Below are positions 8,225 to 16,457 of a stretch of DNA of 32,169 nucleotides, piece after piece. Positions within the stretch are counted from its first letter, which is position 1. Each line of letters begins with the position of its first letter. A model generated the notes under the pieces. The model did not search any database, had not been told where the DNA came from, and saw nothing but the letters and a program-made list of their open reading frames with translations. The DNA is from Leptolinea sp. (GTDB taxonomy: Bacteria; Chloroflexota; Anaerolineae; Anaerolineales; Anaerolineaceae). Location of the stretch: NCBI GenBank assembly GCA_012798535.1, contig JAAZMZ010000038.1, positions 1 to 32,169 on the forward strand, read 5' to 3'. The translations under genes were made by a program, and so were the position numbers.

Positions 8225-9067
8225 ATGTTTCAAAAAATCAACAATAGTTGGGAACTGGTGAAAACCAGTGCCCGTGTCCTTGGCAAGGACAAGGAACTGA
8301 TTATTTTCCCCATCATTTCTGGAATTGCCCTGTTTCTTGTCTCCCTGACTTTCATGATTCCAATGTTTATGACGGGTTTCCTCGAATCTTTAAGTGAAAG
8401 CTTTGAGATTATTGGAATTGTTGTGCTGTTTCTCTTTTATGTGGTGCAATACACCGTCATGTTTTTCTTCAACACTGCGCTGGTCGGTGCCGCAATGATC
8501 CGCCTGAACGGCGGGGACCCTACCGTTGGAGATGGGTTCCGGATAGCATTCAGCCGGTTCAGCACCATCATCGGTTATGCGCTGATTGCTGCCACAGTTG
8601 GGGTTCTCCTGAAGACAATTTCGGAAAAGAGCAAGGGACTCGGTAGGGCAATCATCTCAATGATCGGATTGGCATGGAACATTGCCACATTCCTGGTGGT
8701 TCCGGTGCTTGCTGTTGAAAAAGTGGGACCATTCGATGCAGTAAAACGGTCGGTGGCTTTGCTTAAAAAGACCTGGGGGGAACAAATCGTGGGGAACCTC
8801 GGTTTGGGAGCCTTCTTTGGGCTGGTGACGTTCCTGGTTATTCTTGTTTTCGTTGGGGCAGCTGTTGGTCTCACCATCTGGCTGGAATCCGCACTCCCTG
8901 CAATCATTATTGGCATCGCCCTGGTACTGATACTGGTTGGAATTAACCTGGTGCAATCCACGCTGAATGGTGTGTACACGGCAGCAGTCTATCAATATGC
9001 CACCGGCGCCCAACGAACAAGCGAATTTGCACCCGAACTGGTAGAGGGTGCTTTCCGCACCCAGTAG
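8225..9067 (+). CDS. DUF6159-family integral membrane protein
   Basis: A 280-residue membrane protein. It starts with a short cytoplasmic segment (SWELVKTSARVLGKDKELIIFP) that matches the opening of DUF6159 proteins, followed by about six hydrophobic segments. They fall near residues 30-52, 60-85, 110-130, 145-165, 195-222 and 225-250. A basic loop KRSVALLKKTWGEQIVGN lies between segments 4 and 5. No catalytic residues or transport motif are visible, and the function is unknown. It is preceded by a perfect Shine-Dalgarno sequence and is separated by 112 bases from the MFS gene that follows on the same strand. Confidence 0.82.
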   Translation: MFQKINNSWELVKTSARVLGKDKELIIFPIISGIALFLVSLTFMIPMFMTGFLESLSESFEIIGIVVLFLFYVVQYTVMFFFNTALVGAAMIRLNGGDPTVGDGFRIAFSRFSTIIGYALIAATVGVLLKTISEKSKGLGRAIISMIGLAWNIATFLVVPVLAVEKVGPFDAVKRSVALLKKTWGEQIVGNLGLGAFFGLVTFLVILVFVGAAVGLTIWLESALPAIIIGIALVLILVGINLVQSTLNGVYTAAVYQYATGAQRTSEFAPELVEGAFRTQ

Positions 9068-9149
9068 CACCATCCCGGAAAATCAAAAGAAACACCCAGG
9101 GAACTGAATGGAATTATATCCATGCCCCCGTTTTATCGCGTCACAAGAA

Positions 9150-9177
9150 TTGTCTACCAGGAAAACAGTGGTATAAC
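9150..9177 (+). promoter_or_regulatory. Possible promoter very close to the MFS start codon
   Basis: TTGTCT (9150-9155), a 16-base spacer ending in the extension TGG, then TATAAC (9172-9177). Only two bases separate the hexamer from the ATG at 9180, closer than a normal leaderless start. Either transcription starts unusually close or the true start codon lies further downstream. Confidence 0.35.
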
Positions 9178-9179
9178 AC

Positions 9180-10421
9180 ATGTCCGAACTTCCTCCATCA
9201 AAAATTAAACCTCCATCCATCAGACAACTCCCCCGCAACGTTTGGGCGGTTGGGTTCACCAGCCTGTTCATGGATATTTCCTCCGAGATGGTGATTAACA
9301 TCCTGCCCTTGTTCCTTGCCAACGTATTGGGAGTGCAGACAAGCATCATTGGGTTGATTGATGGAATTGCTGAAGCAACCGCCAGCCTCTTAAAAATGTT
9401 TTCCGGATGGCTTTCCGACCGCCTGGGTGCGCGCAAGTGGCTGGCAGTTGCCGGGTATGGTTTATCTGCATTGGTTAAGCCGTTTTTCTACCTTGCCAAT
9501 ACCTGGGGACTGGTGGCAGGCGTACGCTGGGCAGATCGAATCGGCAAGGGAATTCGCACAGCCCCCCGTGATGCCCTTGTGGCAGATTCTGTCACCAAGG
9601 AAATCCGCGGACTTGCATTCGGCTTCCACCGGGCAATGGATACCGCCGGCGCCCTGGTTGGTATCCTGATCGCAGGTTTGGTGGTCTGGCTGACCCAGAA
9701 AAATGGGCTAAACCTGGCCCGGTCCACCTTCCAGACGATCGTCCTGGTGAGCCTGGTGCCCGCCTTCCTGGCCGTGTTGACCCTGGCATTCGGGGCAAAG
9801 GATGTTGCAGTTAGCAGCCAGCGGGCAGCGCCGAAGTTCTCCCTGCGCAGTCTGGGTAAGCCTTTCAGCATTTTCCTTGTGATCGTCAGCATTTTCACCC
9901 TGGGGAACTCATCGGACGCGTTTCTGGTGCTGCGCGCTCAAAATTTAGGAATCTCGGTGATCGGTATTTTAGCCATGCTGATTATCTTTAATCTGGTATA
10001 CACTCTGATCTCTACACCCGCCGGGTCATTATCTGATCGGATTGGAAGACGACGGTTGATCGTCGGCGGCTGGCTGGTTTATGCAGCTATTTATTTCGGT
10101 TTCGCGTTGGCGCAGCAAGCCTGGCAGGTCTGGATTCTCTATGTGGCATACGGTCTGTATTATGGGCTGGCATACGGCACGGCAAATGCCATGGTGGCGG
10201 ATCTGGTTCCGGATGACCTGCGGGGAACAGCCTACGGCACGTATAATGCGGTCATCGGGCTGCTGGCATTTCCATCGTCACTCATTGCCGGGCTGCTGTG
10301 GCAGGGTGCCGGAACATGGAGCGGATTCGGTCCATCTGCGCCTTTCCTGTTTGGAGGTTCTCTTGCATTGACGGCTGCGCTGCTTATGATTTTATTCATG
10401 CCTAGGACCCAAACCGAATAA
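9180..10421 (+). CDS. Major facilitator superfamily transporter
   Basis: A 413-residue, roughly 12-helix MFS permease. The loop 2-3 signature appears as GWLSDRLGARKWL (about residues 79-91), and its second copy in the C-terminal half is GSLSDRIGRRRLIVGG. The acidic/basic segment WADRIGKGIRTAPRDALVADS lies between helices 4 and 5. Its pattern is typical of the MFS branch annotated only as putative drug or metabolite efflux permeases, so no substrate can be named. No Shine-Dalgarno is present before 9180. The gene ends only 33 bases before the LuxR-type regulator on the same strand, but that regulator is of a kind usually transcribed alone. Confidence 0.9.
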   Translation: MSELPPSKIKPPSIRQLPRNVWAVGFTSLFMDISSEMVINILPLFLANVLGVQTSIIGLIDGIAEATASLLKMFSGWLSDRLGARKWLAVAGYGLSALVKPFFYLANTWGLVAGVRWADRIGKGIRTAPRDALVADSVTKEIRGLAFGFHRAMDTAGALVGILIAGLVVWLTQKNGLNLARSTFQTIVLVSLVPAFLAVLTLAFGAKDVAVSSQRAAPKFSLRSLGKPFSIFLVIVSIFTLGNSSDAFLVLRAQNLGISVIGILAMLIIFNLVYTLISTPAGSLSDRIGRRRLIVGGWLVYAAIYFGFALAQQAWQVWILYVAYGLYYGLAYGTANAMVADLVPDDLRGTAYGTYNAVIGLLAFPSSLIAGLLWQGAGTWSGFGPSAPFLFGGSLALTAALLMILFMPRTQTE

Positions 10422-10454
10422 GATCTTGTGTTTCCATCCTTAATGGGGCAATTA

Positions 10455-13244
10455 ATGGAAAAAAAGAAGGGCTTTCCCATTATTCGTACCAAGATCATGA
10501 TCCCCGCTTTGCGGCCGGGAATCATCCATCGTCCTCATCTGATCCAACGGATAGAAAACGGGATTGAGCAGGGATTCGTGCTGATTTCCGCACCACCAGG
10601 GTATGGAAAGACCACACTGGTGGCGGATTGGGCACACGGGAAAAAGACACCGGTCTTCTGGTTGACGCTGGATGAACAGGATAACGATGAGTTGACCCTG
10701 AAACGATATTTCTGGGCGATGGCCAATGAAGAAACCAGTTCAGGGCAAGCCGAGCCTGCGGTTTTCTCTATTCACGATCATTCGGGGGAAGGAATTCACT
10801 CATTGCTGATCTCACTGATTAACGGATGCGTGGAAAGTGATACTGAATTTTCTCTGGTTCTCGATGATTACCAGACCATTCAGAATCCGGAAATTCACAG
10901 GGAAATACTCTTCCTGCTGGATCATTTTCCGGCGCATTTCCGGTTGGTCATCATCACGCGCAGCGATCCCCCCTTCCCATTAGCTCACCTGCACGCCGTC
11001 AACCGCGTCACAGAGATTCGCGCCGCAGATTTGAACTTTTCCAGAGCAGAAGCCGGTGAATTTCTCAGCCAGACTATTCCCCTTGAGTTATCCGGAGCGG
11101 AAATCCAACAAACCTACGAACAAACAGAGGGTTGGATTACCGGATTACAGTTGAAAGCCATTTCTTTGAATGAGATTCACGCCGTTCGTCTTGAAGGAGC
11201 CGCTTTGTCAAGTAATCCCCGGCTCACCATGGAATACATGATCGACGAGGTGCTATACAGGCAATCTCCTGATGTTCAGGACTTTTTGATACGAACATCC
11301 ATCCTGGATAACCTGAACGGTCATTTATGTGATTTTGTCATAAACCAGGATAATCCACAACTCAACAGCCAGGAACTTTTACACAGTCTGTATCATTCGA
11401 ATATTTTCCTTATTCCCCTGGACCAGGAAGAACTCTGGTTTCGTTATCATCCTTTATTTTCACAGGCTTTGCGCAATCTACTGCTGGAAAAACATCCCAC
11501 CGAGGTGCCAGTTTTATACAGCCGGGCCAGTCAGTGGTGCGATCAAAACGGGATGTTCGAAGAGGCGCTGGCCTATTCGAGCCACGCCGATGATAAACAA
11601 CAGTATCTGACTCTGGTCGAAAAATATTCCATTTTTGCCGTCAATAAAGGCAATATTCTGGACACTCTGGCTTGGATCAAAAGGACCGACCAGAATTTGA
11701 TAGAAACCAGCCCGCTGCTCTGCCTGATCTACGCATGGGGGCTGATGATCCGATTTGAATTGAATTTGAGTGAGTATTGGCTGGAGAAGACCAGAGATTT
11801 ACTCGCCAATGAACCGGTGAGCAAGGTGCTTCTACCATATAAAAACGACCTTTTGGGGCTGGTCTTCGCAGCCCAATCCATGTTATCGATCATGCGAGGG
11901 GATATCGAACAGGCGCTGGTTTTTTCTACTCAGGCTCTCCAAATCCTACCGGAAGAGAACAGCTTTTCTCATTGTTTCGCGCTACTCAATCAGGGACTTA
12001 CCCTGGCCATGAATGGCAACCTGGACCAGGCGATTGAGGTGTATGAAGAGACAATTCTGATAAGCCAGAGATCCGGAAACTGGATCACGCTCATGATCTC
12101 CCGCAGCAACCTTGCCGAAGTGCTCATCGATAAAGGAAAACTCAGCCGGGCGCTGATTCTGTTCCAACAATCATTAAAATATCTTCCCTCCTCTGAGACT
12201 TCATCCGGTTTTAAGGGCTATCTCTACAAAGAAATCGGCGAAGTATATTTGATCCGCAACCAGTTGAAAGAAGCCGGAAAATTTTTAATGCAGGGAGTTG
12301 ATCTATCCCGCGACTGGCTTCCATCGATCAACCAGTTGGATACTCATATCCGATTGGCAAATTATTACCATTGCCAGGGAGACTATATTAATTCGAAGAA
12401 TGAAATAAACCTCGCGCGGGAGATCGCTGATGTAAGCCAGGGACAAATGGATGACCTGATAATCGATATATCGGAGATTAAGCTGTCTCTTTTGCGCGGT
12501 CAAACCTCTCAGGCGATCAACTGGGTGCAAAGAATGAAACTTACCGGAGACGACTATCCAACCGTTCTGGGGAAAATGCCTGTCGCTCTGTCTGTGCCAA
12601 CCGGATTGCTGCTGGCGCGGCTATCGTTTGTGCTTGGCAGACAGGGAAATGATCACTCTCAAATTGAACGCGTGGAAAAAATTCTTCTGCCTATCCTCCC
12701 CGATCTTGAGAAAATGGGACAGGTGTCTTATTCCCTCGAAGGCTGGATGCTGGTGGCTCTGGCTTATCATGAATTGAACAGATTAACGGAAATGTTTGCA
12801 ATCCTGGAAAAAGTTTTCCGCATTGCCGAACCTGAAGAGATACGCCAGGTATTTATCAATGAAGGTATTCCTATGTCCCGTCTGATCACCCGCTACCTGG
12901 CACATATTAAACAAAATCCACCGGCGGATGGAATTCCCAGCCGCGCTTTCCTTTCAGACCTGCTGTATCGTATGTCCAACCGGAATGATGAACAGATCCC
13001 GGCCTCAGCGGAGATTGTTGATGAAGGGGTGGAAAAACCTATCTCACCAGACATGCTTACGCAGCGTGAGATCGAGGTGATGACGCTGGTAGCCAGCGGC
13101 CAGACAAACGGGGAAATAGCCGGACGTTTGCATCTATCCATCAATACGGTGAAGAGACACCTGAATAATATTTTCTTAAAACTCGGCGTGGCCACCCGAA
13201 CACAGGCTATTCTGGTCGCTCGAAAACAGGGTTGGATCCGTTAG
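10455..13244 (+). CDS. LuxR-family regulator of MalT/LAL type (STAND ATPase + TPR + HTH)
   Basis: A 929-residue large ATP-binding LuxR-type regulator. Walker A is APPGYGKTTL (about residues 45-54), and a Walker B-like strand is FSLVLDDYQTI (about 130-140). TRSDPPFPLAHLHA is the sensor-type motif seen in MalT. The middle (about 340-830) is helical repeat, and the C-terminal LuxR helix-turn-helix spans about 865-925 (LTQREIEVMTLVASGQTNGEIA, TVKRHLNNIF). MalT-type proteins bind an inducer and ATP, oligomerise and then activate transcription; the inducer here is unknown. The start is uncertain: GTG at 10428 and ATG at 10443 are in frame upstream, but 10455 gives the usual N-terminus (KGFPIIRTKIMIP). 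It lies directly before the glycolipid gene set, its likely target (inference). Confidence 0.93.
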   Translation: MEKKKGFPIIRTKIMIPALRPGIIHRPHLIQRIENGIEQGFVLISAPPGYGKTTLVADWAHGKKTPVFWLTLDEQDNDELTLKRYFWAMANEETSSGQAEPAVFSIHDHSGEGIHSLLISLINGCVESDTEFSLVLDDYQTIQNPEIHREILFLLDHFPAHFRLVIITRSDPPFPLAHLHAVNRVTEIRAADLNFSRAEAGEFLSQTIPLELSGAEIQQTYEQTEGWITGLQLKAISLNEIHAVRLEGAALSSNPRLTMEYMIDEVLYRQSPDVQDFLIRTSILDNLNGHLCDFVINQDNPQLNSQELLHSLYHSNIFLIPLDQEELWFRYHPLFSQALRNLLLEKHPTEVPVLYSRASQWCDQNGMFEEALAYSSHADDKQQYLTLVEKYSIFAVNKGNILDTLAWIKRTDQNLIETSPLLCLIYAWGLMIRFELNLSEYWLEKTRDLLANEPVSKVLLPYKNDLLGLVFAAQSMLSIMRGDIEQALVFSTQALQILPEENSFSHCFALLNQGLTLAMNGNLDQAIEVYEETILISQRSGNWITLMISRSNLAEVLIDKGKLSRALILFQQSLKYLPSSETSSGFKGYLYKEIGEVYLIRNQLKEAGKFLMQGVDLSRDWLPSINQLDTHIRLANYYHCQGDYINSKNEINLAREIADVSQGQMDDLIIDISEIKLSLLRGQTSQAINWVQRMKLTGDDYPTVLGKMPVALSVPTGLLLARLSFVLGRQGNDHSQIERVEKILLPILPDLEKMGQVSYSLEGWMLVALAYHELNRLTEMFAILEKVFRIAEPEEIRQVFINEGIPMSRLITRYLAHIKQNPPADGIPSRAFLSDLLYRMSNRNDEQIPASAEIVDEGVEKPISPDMLTQREIEVMTLVASGQTNGEIAGRLHLSINTVKRHLNNIFLKLGVATRTQAILVARKQGWIR

Positions 13245-13249
13245 CGCAC

Positions 13250-13271
13250 TTTTCAATTCATCTGTTGAAAA
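13250..13271. promoter_or_regulatory. Inverted repeat TTTTCAA-N8-TTGAAAA after the LuxR-type gene
   Basis: Perfect 7-bp arms separated by eight bases begin six bases past the regulator stop codon. The right arm overlaps the start of the first copy of the intergenic 21-base element. It could be a weak hairpin or a protein-binding palindrome; no T-run follows, so a terminator is unlikely. Confidence 0.35.
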
Positions 13272-13290
13272 TAACACCAAAATAATACTT
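13270..13290 (+). repeat. Intergenic 21-base element, copy 1
   Basis: The first of three copies with the core ACCAAWAT-N3-ACTT preceded by AATA. It lies 25 bases after the LuxR-type gene and 128 bases before the glycolipid gene set. Including the TTGAAAA leader on its left, it agrees with copy 2 at about 22 of 26 positions after one single-base gap. Confidence 0.55.
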
Positions 13291-13418
13291 CCGGTACAAG
13301 ACTCCCTTCTGTTAAGGGATTAATCTTGGGTTGTAATGGAACGCCCTGAAAGACCGGGGAAAAGTCCTGTTATCCGGTGCAATCAGGTCGTGACCAGACA
13401 CAGGATAAATGGTGTGCA

Positions 13419-13973
13419 ATGAGAATCTTTTTCCTTTCCGAAATGAGTACCCTGTTCGTGGATATATTCGCCTGGGTGTGCTTTCATCTGGGTATTGGTT
13501 ACACATGTTCGAGAATTCCGGTATCCTTTTTTGATCCCGATCAGCCTTTATATCTGACCAAAACATGGGAGAAAGGTGGTGAGATCTACGAGAAGATTTT
13601 CCACGTGCGCTCGTGGAAAAAATGGATTCCGAGCGGCGCCCGGGTCTATTCCGGCGCATTTGAGATCAAGAACCTGCCCACCTATACTTTTGAGTATCTT
13701 GATCGCTGGCTGAAGGAAAGCTGCCGGGCAGAATTCTGTCACTGGATCATGATCTTCCCAGGCTTTCTTTTTTTCCTCTGGAATAGTGTGGAAGCTGCCT
13801 GGTGGATGATGGCGTATGCGGTGGCCAATAATATGGTGCCCATCATTATGCAGCGATACAATCGTCCACGTGTTCGCCGAATGCTGGAACACTTGCAAAA
13901 GAATTCATCTTCACGAATGGAGCACATGATCAAGCTTGATGCCCAAGAAGCGCTTTCTCATTCTTACCAGTGA
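13419..13973 (+). CDS. CrtO-like (glycosyl-4,4'-diaponeurosporenoate acyltransferase family) membrane protein
   Basis: A 184-residue membrane protein resembling the CrtO acyltransferase family, whose staphylococcal member esterifies the glucosyl carotenoid of staphyloxanthin. Matching landmarks in order are an N-terminal hydrophobic helix, SRIPVSFFD (31-39), the basic KKWIPSGARVYSG segment (67-79), ESCRAEFCHW (100-109), a hydrophobic pair of helices, and NNMVPIIMQRYNRPRVRR (137-154). No other carotenoid gene is nearby, so the acceptor is more likely the glycolipid made by the adjoining glycosyltransferase (inference). The ATG at 13419 is preferred because it opens directly into the first hydrophobic segment; its ribosome-binding site is weak. 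The 3' end overlaps the next gene by 35 bases. Family assignment is from pattern recognition only. Confidence 0.7.
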   Translation: MRIFFLSEMSTLFVDIFAWVCFHLGIGYTCSRIPVSFFDPDQPLYLTKTWEKGGEIYEKIFHVRSWKKWIPSGARVYSGAFEIKNLPTYTFEYLDRWLKESCRAEFCHWIMIFPGFLFFLWNSVEAAWWMMAYAVANNMVPIIMQRYNRPRVRRMLEHLQKNSSSRMEHMIKLDAQEALSHSYQ

Positions 13974-15084
13974 TTCGGGATTTGGGCACCGAAGCGCGGC
14001 AAATTATGTCGCCAAAGCTCTATCCGAAGCACATCCTTTGGAGGTCATAACCCGGATCGTCAATCCGGTCAAAGAAAAACAAACGCCGGTCTATCTGCGC
14101 CAGACGGAAAGGAATTATGACCGCAACGTTCTGCGTAATCAGCGTTTTTACCGGTTTACCTATGAGATCAGCAATTCACGGTCCATCAGTTCGCTGGTGG
14201 AAGGCACTTTAATTCTGTCTTTATATCAAAGCCTTCGGCGGATTTATCTGGAAACCTACCCGGATGTTATTCTGAACACGGCTCCTCTATTCAACGCGCC
14301 CATGGGAGCCGTTCTGGATAATCTGCACAGCACGACCCCGTTGTATACCGTGGTAACCGACCTGGCTGATGTTCACACCATGTGGTTCAATCACAGCCCT
14401 GACAAATTTTTCGTGGGGACAGAAGCGGTCAGAGAGAAAGCTTTGGCCTGTGGTATTCGGGAAGAAGACATCATCCTCAGCGGAATACCGGTTGATCCCG
14501 CCCTGGGTGCAAATCGATACACAAAATCGAATCTGCGCATCTCTCTGGGATTACAGCCAGACCTCACGACTCTGCTGTTCGTGGGTAGTCCCAGGGTAAA
14601 CGGAATGATCCACCATATCCGGGTACTGGAACAGGCTTCCTTTCCTTTTCAGGTCGTGGCCATTGCTGGCGGGAATCGGGAATTGTATGCCAATCTGAAG
14701 CAGCATTCCTGGAATTTTCCCATGCATGTTGAGGATTTTGTTCAGAATATGCACATCTGGCTTGAGTGCGCGGATATTCTGGTGACTAAAGCCGGTGGAT
14801 TGATCCTTTCTGAAGGTCTGGCAGCCGGGCTTCCAATAATTATAGTTGATCACCTCCCGGGGCAGGAAACCGGCAATGTCGAATTTGTCATCGGTAACCA
14901 TGCGGGAGTTTGCGCTTACTCCCCACAGGAATTCTTAACCATCGTACAATACTGGAGTTCTTCTGATCGAAATATCCTGCACCAGATTGCAGGAAATGCC
15001 GCTCGGATTGGCTTTCCAGGATCCGCCCGAAACATCACCGCTGAGCTCTGGAAAGCCGCCTCAAGAAGAAAACCTGCTTCATAA
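13939..15084 (+). CDS. MGDG-synthase/UgtP-type glycosyltransferase (GT-B, family 28 like)
   Basis: A 381-residue glycosyltransferase. The N-terminal glycine-rich motif LTSDSGFGHRSAA (about 9-21) and the long N-terminal domain match monogalactosyldiacylglycerol synthase and processive diacylglycerol glucosyltransferase. The C-terminal donor-binding motif runs ADILVTKAGGLILSEGLA (about 277-294), then GLPIIIVDHLPGQETGNVEF, with the expected Gly-Gly and Gln-Glu residues. The family transfers glucose or galactose from a UDP-sugar to diacylglycerol or a similar lipid at the inner membrane face. The acceptor here is unproven. The ATG at 13939 is used; a TTG directly before it at 13936 is also possible. 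It overlaps the acyltransferase gene by 35 bases and is followed after 10 bases by a VTT-domain gene, so the three form an operon. Confidence 0.88.
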   Translation: MPKKRFLILTSDSGFGHRSAANYVAKALSEAHPLEVITRIVNPVKEKQTPVYLRQTERNYDRNVLRNQRFYRFTYEISNSRSISSLVEGTLILSLYQSLRRIYLETYPDVILNTAPLFNAPMGAVLDNLHSTTPLYTVVTDLADVHTMWFNHSPDKFFVGTEAVREKALACGIREEDIILSGIPVDPALGANRYTKSNLRISLGLQPDLTTLLFVGSPRVNGMIHHIRVLEQASFPFQVVAIAGGNRELYANLKQHSWNFPMHVEDFVQNMHIWLECADILVTKAGGLILSEGLAAGLPIIIVDHLPGQETGNVEFVIGNHAGVCAYSPQEFLTIVQYWSSSDRNILHQIAGNAARIGFPGSARNITAELWKAASRRKPAS

Positions 15085-15094
15085 CGAAAGCATT

Positions 15095-15679
15095 ATGTCT
15101 GAATCGGTGTTGGATTCCTTTGGGCTTTTCCTGAAAAACAACCGGGAAAAGGTCATTCGCCTGTTATTGATGGCAGTGATCATCATCCTGGTTTCCTATG
15201 TGTTTTCAACCCGCGGTTTTTCCTCCCTGCAAAAATTTATCCAAACCCACCGCCAGTTCAGTATTATCATCTCACTGGCCATTTACGCCGTACTCGGTGC
15301 CACTCCTATCCCATCAGAACCCCTGACAATTTTCATTACCTCTCTGGATGGTCCCATTTACGCCCTGCTGATGGCCACTGTGGGAAATACACTGGCGGCG
15401 TTGGTCGAATTTTATATCGGTGGTAATATCGGCAACCTCGCCGATTTCGAAGAAAAGAAATCCCGGCTGCCGTTTCACCTGGGTGATCTGCCCATTAATT
15501 CTCCTTACCTTCTGCTCCTCGGCAGAATGTTGCCGGGATTCGGACCGAAATTTATCAGCATCATCTGCGGTGTTTATCACATATCCATGTTCACCTATGT
15601 GTGGACAACGCTTGTATCCAACCTTCTGGGTGCAGCCATTGTGGCCTATGGTGGATATGGTCTGATCAACTTGTTCTGA
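15095..15679 (+). CDS. VTT-domain (SNARE-associated/DedA-like) membrane protein
   Basis: A 194-residue polytopic protein. After a cytoplasmic start and a membrane segment (about residues 22-42) it carries the VTT-type core. This includes a re-entrant-like PIPSEPLTIFITSLDGP, then GNTLAALVEFYIGGNIG corresponding to the conserved G-x-x-x-G-x-x-x-x-Y-x-x-G pattern, then LGRMLPGFGPKFISIICGV with the conserved R-x-x-P motif. The family includes lipid scramblases and undecaprenyl-phosphate carriers. Next to a glycosyltransferase and an acyltransferase it may translocate the finished lipid (inference). The ATG at 15095 lies 10 bases after the glycosyltransferase stop; an upstream in-frame ATG at 14987 is inside that gene and adds a non-family sequence, so it was rejected. 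Confidence 0.85.
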   Translation: MSESVLDSFGLFLKNNREKVIRLLLMAVIIILVSYVFSTRGFSSLQKFIQTHRQFSIIISLAIYAVLGATPIPSEPLTIFITSLDGPIYALLMATVGNTLAALVEFYIGGNIGNLADFEEKKSRLPFHLGDLPINSPYLLLLGRMLPGFGPKFISIICGVYHISMFTYVWTTLVSNLLGAAIVAYGGYGLINLF

Positions 15680-15693
15680 ACGTGTCATTGAAA

Positions 15694-15714
15694 AATAATA
15701 CCAAAATGGCACTT
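15694..15714 (+). repeat. Intergenic 21-base element, copy 2
   Basis: The core ACCAAWAT-N3-ACTT preceded by AATAAT, 14 bases after the VTT gene stop and about 150 bases upstream of the VOC-like gene. Same strand and same internal spacing as copies 1 and 3. Confidence 0.55.
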
Positions 15715-15813
15715 TTGAAGCACATATCATCCCGCACCCGATGGTAAGCTGTAACTATCCTGAAAAGCCAGAATCAGCACCATCCTTCTTCAAGAAACCA
15801 CCCGGCAAATCGG

Positions 15814-15829
15814 GATTAGCCACCTAATC
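15814..15829. promoter_or_regulatory. Palindrome GATTAG-CCAC-CTAATC upstream of the VOC-like gene
   Basis: A perfect 6-bp inverted repeat with a four-base centre lies 34 bases before the ATG at 15864. A GATAAT hexamer starts six bases downstream (15835-15840). A second short inverted repeat (CCCG at 15801, CGGG at 15811) overlaps its left side. It is a possible operator. Confidence 0.3.
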
Positions 15830-15863
15830 AACCGGATAATTATCAAGGCATATTTTAAAAATT

Positions 15864-16301
15864 ATGCATAATCTTCTTGGTTACCGCTTCGATCATTTAA
15901 TGCTGGAAAATATCCCAAAACCTGCCGCTCCCAATTCGTTGTGCCAGATGTTGTCAGTCCGCATGACGGTTGACGATGTTGCAGCAGAAAAAGCTTTTTT
16001 CAAACAAATCCTGGATATTGTTCCGCTCGTGGAAAATGAATACCAGGTATTGCTTCCATTGTCTCAGGGTTTGACCTTAAATTTATTATCCAGGAATGGG
16101 CCAGATATTGAATCAACGGACTCTGGTGCATTGCCTGTCGCCAACATAGAACTGGATTTTCTCAGTGAAAATATCATGAATACACTTGATCTGATCAGGC
16201 AAATATCCGGCAATAAAGATGAAAGCCTGACCACGGCTGGTTCCCGCCGGATGATAAAAATAACCTCACCCTCCGGGATCACCCTTCGATTCTGGGAATA
16301 A
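15864..16301 (+). CDS. Small VOC/glyoxalase-fold-like protein
   Basis: A 145-residue soluble protein. The pattern VRMTVDDVAAEKAFFKQILDI (about 32-52), then a beta-rich YQVLLPL...LTLNLLSRNG, ANIELDFLSENIMNTLDLIRQI, and the ending IKITSPSGITLRFWE resembles one VOC-superfamily module. In that module a strand, a helix and three strands repeat, and the final Glu often binds metal. The first metal-ligand position lacks the usual His or Gln, so a metal-dependent glyoxalase activity is doubtful and a binding role is as likely. It stands alone between an upstream palindrome and a strong downstream terminator. The 184-base gap before it carries copy 2 of the intergenic element. Confidence 0.6.
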   Translation: MHNLLGYRFDHLMLENIPKPAAPNSLCQMLSVRMTVDDVAAEKAFFKQILDIVPLVENEYQVLLPLSQGLTLNLLSRNGPDIESTDSGALPVANIELDFLSENIMNTLDLIRQISGNKDESLTTAGSRRMIKITSPSGITLRFWE

Positions 16302-16323
16302 CACCAGATCCAGGTATTCCGGG

Positions 16324-16356
16324 AAGAGCTGCATATCCCAATGCAGCTCTTTTTTT
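16324..16356 (+). terminator. Strong rho-independent terminator after the VOC-like gene
   Basis: An 11-bp perfect stem (AAGAGCTGCAT pairing with ATGCAGCTCTT, loop ATCCCA) that runs directly into a T-run of seven or more. It isolates the VOC-like gene from the SARP-type regulator. Confidence 0.93.
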
Positions 16357-16427
16357 GCGTTAATTTAACCACACCTGATTACTTGTACCGTTATGAATAT
16401 ACTATGAGAAATGCAGGCTGATTTGGA

Positions 16428-16433
16428 TATAAT
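16428..16433 (+). promoter_or_regulatory. Candidate -10 box of the SARP-type regulator
   Basis: A perfect TATAAT 24 bases before the ATG at 16458, giving a leader near 18 bases. No -35 match was found, so activator dependence is possible. GCTGATTT at 16417-16424, close to the repeat unit seen ahead of the peptide gene, abuts it. Confidence 0.4.
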
Positions 16434-16457
16434 GTTTATCAGAAAAAACAGCAGAAC

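Noticed and set aside
10422..10454. Start of the LuxR-type gene at GTG 10428 or ATG 10443
   Set aside because: Neither has a ribosome-binding site and the extra residues do not match the family; not fully excluded.
13250..13271. Terminator of the LuxR-type gene
   Set aside because: The stem is AT-rich and no T-run follows; an operator is at least as likely.
14987..15094. Upstream start for the VTT-domain protein
   Set aside because: The extension lies within the glycosyltransferase gene and its sequence has no membrane-protein character; the ATG at 15095 fits the operon spacing.
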